DNA of 64,000 bases, taken from contig CAUYUJ010001395.1 of assembly GCA_963575745.1 (NCBI GenBank), forward strand, positions 1-64,000. The letters run 5' to 3'. The notes under the pieces are model-generated. The model had not been told where the DNA came from. It saw nothing but the letters and a program-made list of their open reading frames with translations, and did not search any database. This DNA is from Prorocentrum cordatum (Eukaryota; Sar; Dinophyceae; Prorocentrales; Prorocentraceae). Positions 60,390 to 64,000 of this stretch are shown in pieces (position 1 is the stretch's first letter; every line of letters begins with the position of its first letter). Position numbers and translations under genes: made by a program.

Positions 60390-60610
60390 TGTGTCCCCGT
60401 CGCACAGATCTGGGGAAGAGGGGGGGAGCCCCGGCGCCCGCCGCGCCTCCCAGGCGACGCGGTCTCGCAGGTTGGGGAGGGGCGCGACAAGCCCGCCGAG
60501 GCGCCTGGAGGGGGGGGACGTCCAAGAGGGGGGGGGATGATTGGGAGTGGGGATCTCGTGGCCGGGGCCATGATACCTCCCCAGATACAGTGGCGCCCCA
60601 TCTTCTGATT
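60390..60610. other. GC-rich interval, no gene
   Basis: Its end (GGGGCCATGATACCTCCCCA...TGGCGCCCCATCTTCT) resembles the sequence after family A copy 2 (6680-6715). Confidence 0.5.
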
Positions 60611-61937
<1,327 letters not shown>

Positions 61938-61986
<49 letters not shown>

Positions 61987-62350
61987 ACCGCCGTTCAGAA
62001 ATAAATAGGAAAAGCGTTGTTGCCTTCTCGCCCGTTTGCTTCGGTGGTGTTCGGAGGCCTCCAGGTGGCTGCGCGGAAGCCCAAGAGAGCCCAATCTGGA
62101 GCGCAAGATCCAAGACGGGCCAAAGAGCGCCCAAGAGCGCCCCATGTGGGCCCCAACGCGCGGTTTTGTTGTTTTGGTCTTACGACGGGGCAAGGCCAAT
62201 GATGGACGCACTTTTTGAATCGATGGCCTTCAGGACGGCCCCGAAGAGGGCGCCCAAGGCCCCCAAGAGGGCCCCAGGGGAGCCCCAAGTGCCATCAAAA
62301 TTGTCCGACGAGGGCCCCAAGATGGCTTCGCGAGACACCCAAGAGGCTTC
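61938..62350. repeat. (GA)n and CCCAAGAG(A/G)GCCCC minisatellite
   Basis: A (GA)n run at 61938-61984, then degenerate GCCCAAGAG.GCCCC units at 62080-62300, complementary to the CTTGGGGGCC arrays elsewhere. Confidence 0.8.
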
Positions 62351-62578
62351 CAGACCGAAATATTCGCGAAGGACTTTTACAGCTGGCTGCTGTCATCCTC
62401 GTCGCCGCCGTCGTCGTCGTGGTCGCCTTGTTCCTCTCCTCCGCTTCCTCCTTCCTCCTTCCTCCTCCTCCTCTTCCTATTCGCCCTCCCCTTACTTCCT
62501 TTCCTGCTGCCCCACCTCTTCTCCCCCTTCCCGCCCCGGGGTCGCCAGTGGTTGAGTGGGACAGTGTTATATCTTTCT

Positions 62579-62615
<37 letters not shown>

Positions 62616-62643
62616 CGCCTCTCTCCTTCTACTGCCGCTTTAG
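62351..62643 (+). repeat. CTCC-rich stretch and (TC)n tract ending in an acceptor
   Basis: (TC)n at 62581-62612, then TCGCCTCTCTCCTTCTACTG, then CCGCTTTAG. Confidence 0.85.
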
Positions 62644-62808
62644 CAGCGCATTGCCTCAGATGCGGAGCGAGATACTTCAAACGCAGTTCCTATCGAGACG
62701 CGCCTCGCCGACCAAAGAGGCAAATTCCTGTCGAGGGGCCGCTTCGTCGCCGAGCAGATTCTTCTTATGAGACATGGCAGGAATGAGCGCTTGGAGATCA
62801 ACCGATAA
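62644..62808 (+). CDS. Candidate terminal exon, charged hypothetical protein
   Basis: A textbook pyrimidine tract and TTTAG acceptor lead into QRIASDAERDTSNAVPIETR, then LADQRGKFLSRGRFVAEQIL, then LMRHGRNERLEINR and TAA at 62806-62808. This is exactly 55 codons including the stop. The sequence is charged and helix-forming, with no low-complexity bias. The minus frame is open too, but lacks splice context. Upstream exons are not identified, and the family is unknown. Confidence 0.48.
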   Translation, partial: QRIASDAERDTSNAVPIETRLADQRGKFLSRGRFVAEQILLMRHGRNERLEINR

Positions 62809-63092
62809 GTTCCTGGGGGCTGGACCCCCTTCTTGAAGCGCCCGCAGTGTCCAATTCAATTGGTAGCTGGGAGATTTCAGGGTCTGCTCAAAATCAAAAC
62901 CTGAGCAACGCTCGAATGCATTTTACACAAGTAAGGGCACAGGTGAATGCGTCAGTTCGGCACTTGAGCAAACGCAGTCGCGCCCATCGCCGTCGCCGCC
63001 CACCTGCGCGCGCCATTGCGTAGCCTTTTTGGCCCGAGGCGCCCTCGACGTAGATTCACGTATGTTCAGCCATCTTTGGAGCAGCCGCTCAG
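62809..63092. other. Spacer between terminal exon and next gene
   Basis: Lower-GC sequence, probably 3' flank of the upstream gene and 5' flank of the next. No promoter motif is recognised, as expected for dinoflagellates, which lack a canonical TATA box. Confidence 0.45.
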
Positions 63093-64000
63093 ATGATGCG
63101 CCGGGCCCCCCCGCCGCCGCTGCCAGACCCAGCGCCCCCCTCTGCGGCCGCCCCTCCGGCGAGGGGGCGCGGCAGGGGGCGCGGGCGAGGCCGCGGGCGC
63201 GGGGCCATTGGCGGCCGACGAGGGCGATCAACGGGGCATTCGCACGACCCGAGCACCAAGGTGAAGATATCGGCTGGCAGACAGAAGCACTTGCGACGCG
63301 TGGCTGACGAGCAGCGCGACAATCTCTCGAAGTGCCTGCGCCCCACGAGAGCGGATCGCGTGGCAGACGCCGTGTTTGGCGAGGGCGAAGCTGGAAGGGG
63401 ACACGGCCGACATGTCTTGATCAGTGGCGCAGCCGTCAGCATGCCCACGTCGGACCGACTGGTGCAGCACGCGCAGTTGCTAGACAGGGGTTTGGTATCA
63501 CATGTGCACGCGCAGGCTCGGGGCATCGCTCGCGCGGTAGATGACGGGGGCGGCGGTTCCGCAGTGGTGATTTTTACCACCAATGTTATGGACGATGCCT
63601 CGATGTGGATGTGGCGCCCGACGTCCAAGAGCGACGACGATGCAGACGCCGTCGGCGCAGCAATTCAAGAAGCATTGTCAACGCGGGGGAAGAACTCCCA
63701 TATGCCAGTCCTGAACGTTTGTGAGCAGTTCTTTACGTGCTGCGAAACACCTAGAGGACCGTTGTTGCGCGGCGTAGAGGTGCATATACCAGCCCAGCCG
63801 CTGCCACAAGCCAATGCTGCGACGATTCGGCACCACTGGAAGAGATGGCGCGCGCTCACAGGTGGGGGGCCAGGTGGCAAGCCCGACCCGAATGGCGACC
63901 TCCAGTCGGCGATGCAGAACTCCAACGCCTGGTTTGCTTGCACAGCTTGCCGGGGCAATTTGATTGTGAATTATTGCATCCTGCGTTTGGAAGAGGACGC
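63093..64000 (+). CDS. RG-rich hypothetical protein, open to the window edge (partial)
   Basis: From ATG at 63093 the frame is open for at least 302 codons and leaves the window. The previous in-frame stop is TAG at 63051-63053, and CCGCTCAG immediately before the ATG could accept a spliced leader. The N-terminus is Met-Met-Arg-Arg then Pro/Ala-rich, followed by alternating Gly-Arg (about residues 24-38). The rest is globular: KISAGRQKHLRRVADEQRDN, LSKCLRPTRADRVADAVFGE, GRHVLISGAAVSMPTSDRLV, SAVVIFTTNVMDDASMWMWR, NSHMPVLNVCEQFFTCCETP and AWFACTACRGNLIVNYCILR. C-x2-C pairs occur in the last part. I do not recognise a named domain. It resembles uncharacterised multicopy dinoflagellate proteins, which is recollection, not a search. 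Best intact gene in the window. Confidence 0.72.
   Translation, partial: MMRRAPPPPLPDPAPPSAAAPPARGRGRGRGRGRGRGAIGGRRGRSTGHSHDPSTKVKISAGRQKHLRRVADEQRDNLSKCLRPTRADRVADAVFGEGEAGRGHGRHVLISGAAVSMPTSDRLVQHAQLLDRGLVSHVHAQARGIARAVDDGGGGSAVVIFTTNVMDDASMWMWRPTSKSDDDADAVGAAIQEALSTRGKNSHMPVLNVCEQFFTCCETPRGPLLRGVEVHIPAQPLPQANAATIRHHWKRWRALTGGGPGGKPDPNGDLQSAMQNSNAWFACTACRGNLIVNYCILRLEED

Noticed and set aside
59274-60608. 444-codon + frame
   Set aside because: It runs through a pyrimidine tract and the family A transposon. Only short internal pieces look like exons.

Overview
This is a GC-rich eukaryotic nuclear window that looks like a dinoflagellate, most likely a Prorocentrum-type species. The genus is inference. 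Four things support a dinoflagellate: a decayed Ty1/copia polyprotein and an RNase H fragment of the kinds common in dinoflagellate genomes; short exons isolated among very large low-complexity introns; many families of short inverted-repeat elements; and a diverged match to the 3' part of the dinoflagellate spliced leader at 12956-12975. No bacterial operon, rRNA, tRNA or CRISPR array was seen. Because the DNA is GC-rich and full of trinucleotide repeats, long open frames are common on both strands and are not evidence of genes by themselves.

Layout. 0-7.4 kb: minisatellites, an 1.84 kb degenerate (GAC)n tract and copies of three dispersed repeat families. 7.4-12.6 kb: an acidic open frame running into a frameshifted copia pol (integrase, reverse transcriptase, RNase H). 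13.5 kb: a J-domain (DnaJ) exon between a (CTC)n tract and a (GAG)n tract. 14.5-17.9 kb: a lower-GC stretch with two minus-strand frames and the RNase H fragment of a second retroelement. 18-30 kb: inverted-repeat elements, an 840 bp polypyrimidine tract, a lysine/arginine-rich C-terminal exon (21.8 kb), minus-strand coding candidates (23.3 and 24.7 kb), inverted 13 bp arrays with (CA)-type repeats, and a 90 bp NotI-containing minisatellite. 30-35 kb: candidate exons with plausible splice sites, including a three-exon, phase-0 chain at 32.1-34.1 kb. 35-45.7 kb: palindromic minisatellite, a tandem duplication of about 570 b, retroelement-like remnants, four inverted-repeat elements or their relatives, and a satellite with a period of about 345 bp. 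45.7-54 kb: a macro-repeat in which purine tracts, a conserved linker and a degenerate array of about 75 bp units recur. 55-62.8 kb: (GAT)n/(GAC)n, an MPV17/PMP22-family exon, duplicated modules, a miniature transposon with a 5 bp target duplication, about 400 bp of (AGT)n and a terminal exon. 63.1 kb to the end: the best intact gene, an RG-rich protein of at least 302 residues running off the window.

The genes do not form a pathway. The only family assignments I can defend are copia pol, the RNase H fragment, the J-domain exon and the MPV17-like exon. All other coding calls rest on frame openness, codon pattern and splice signals, and carry low confidence.
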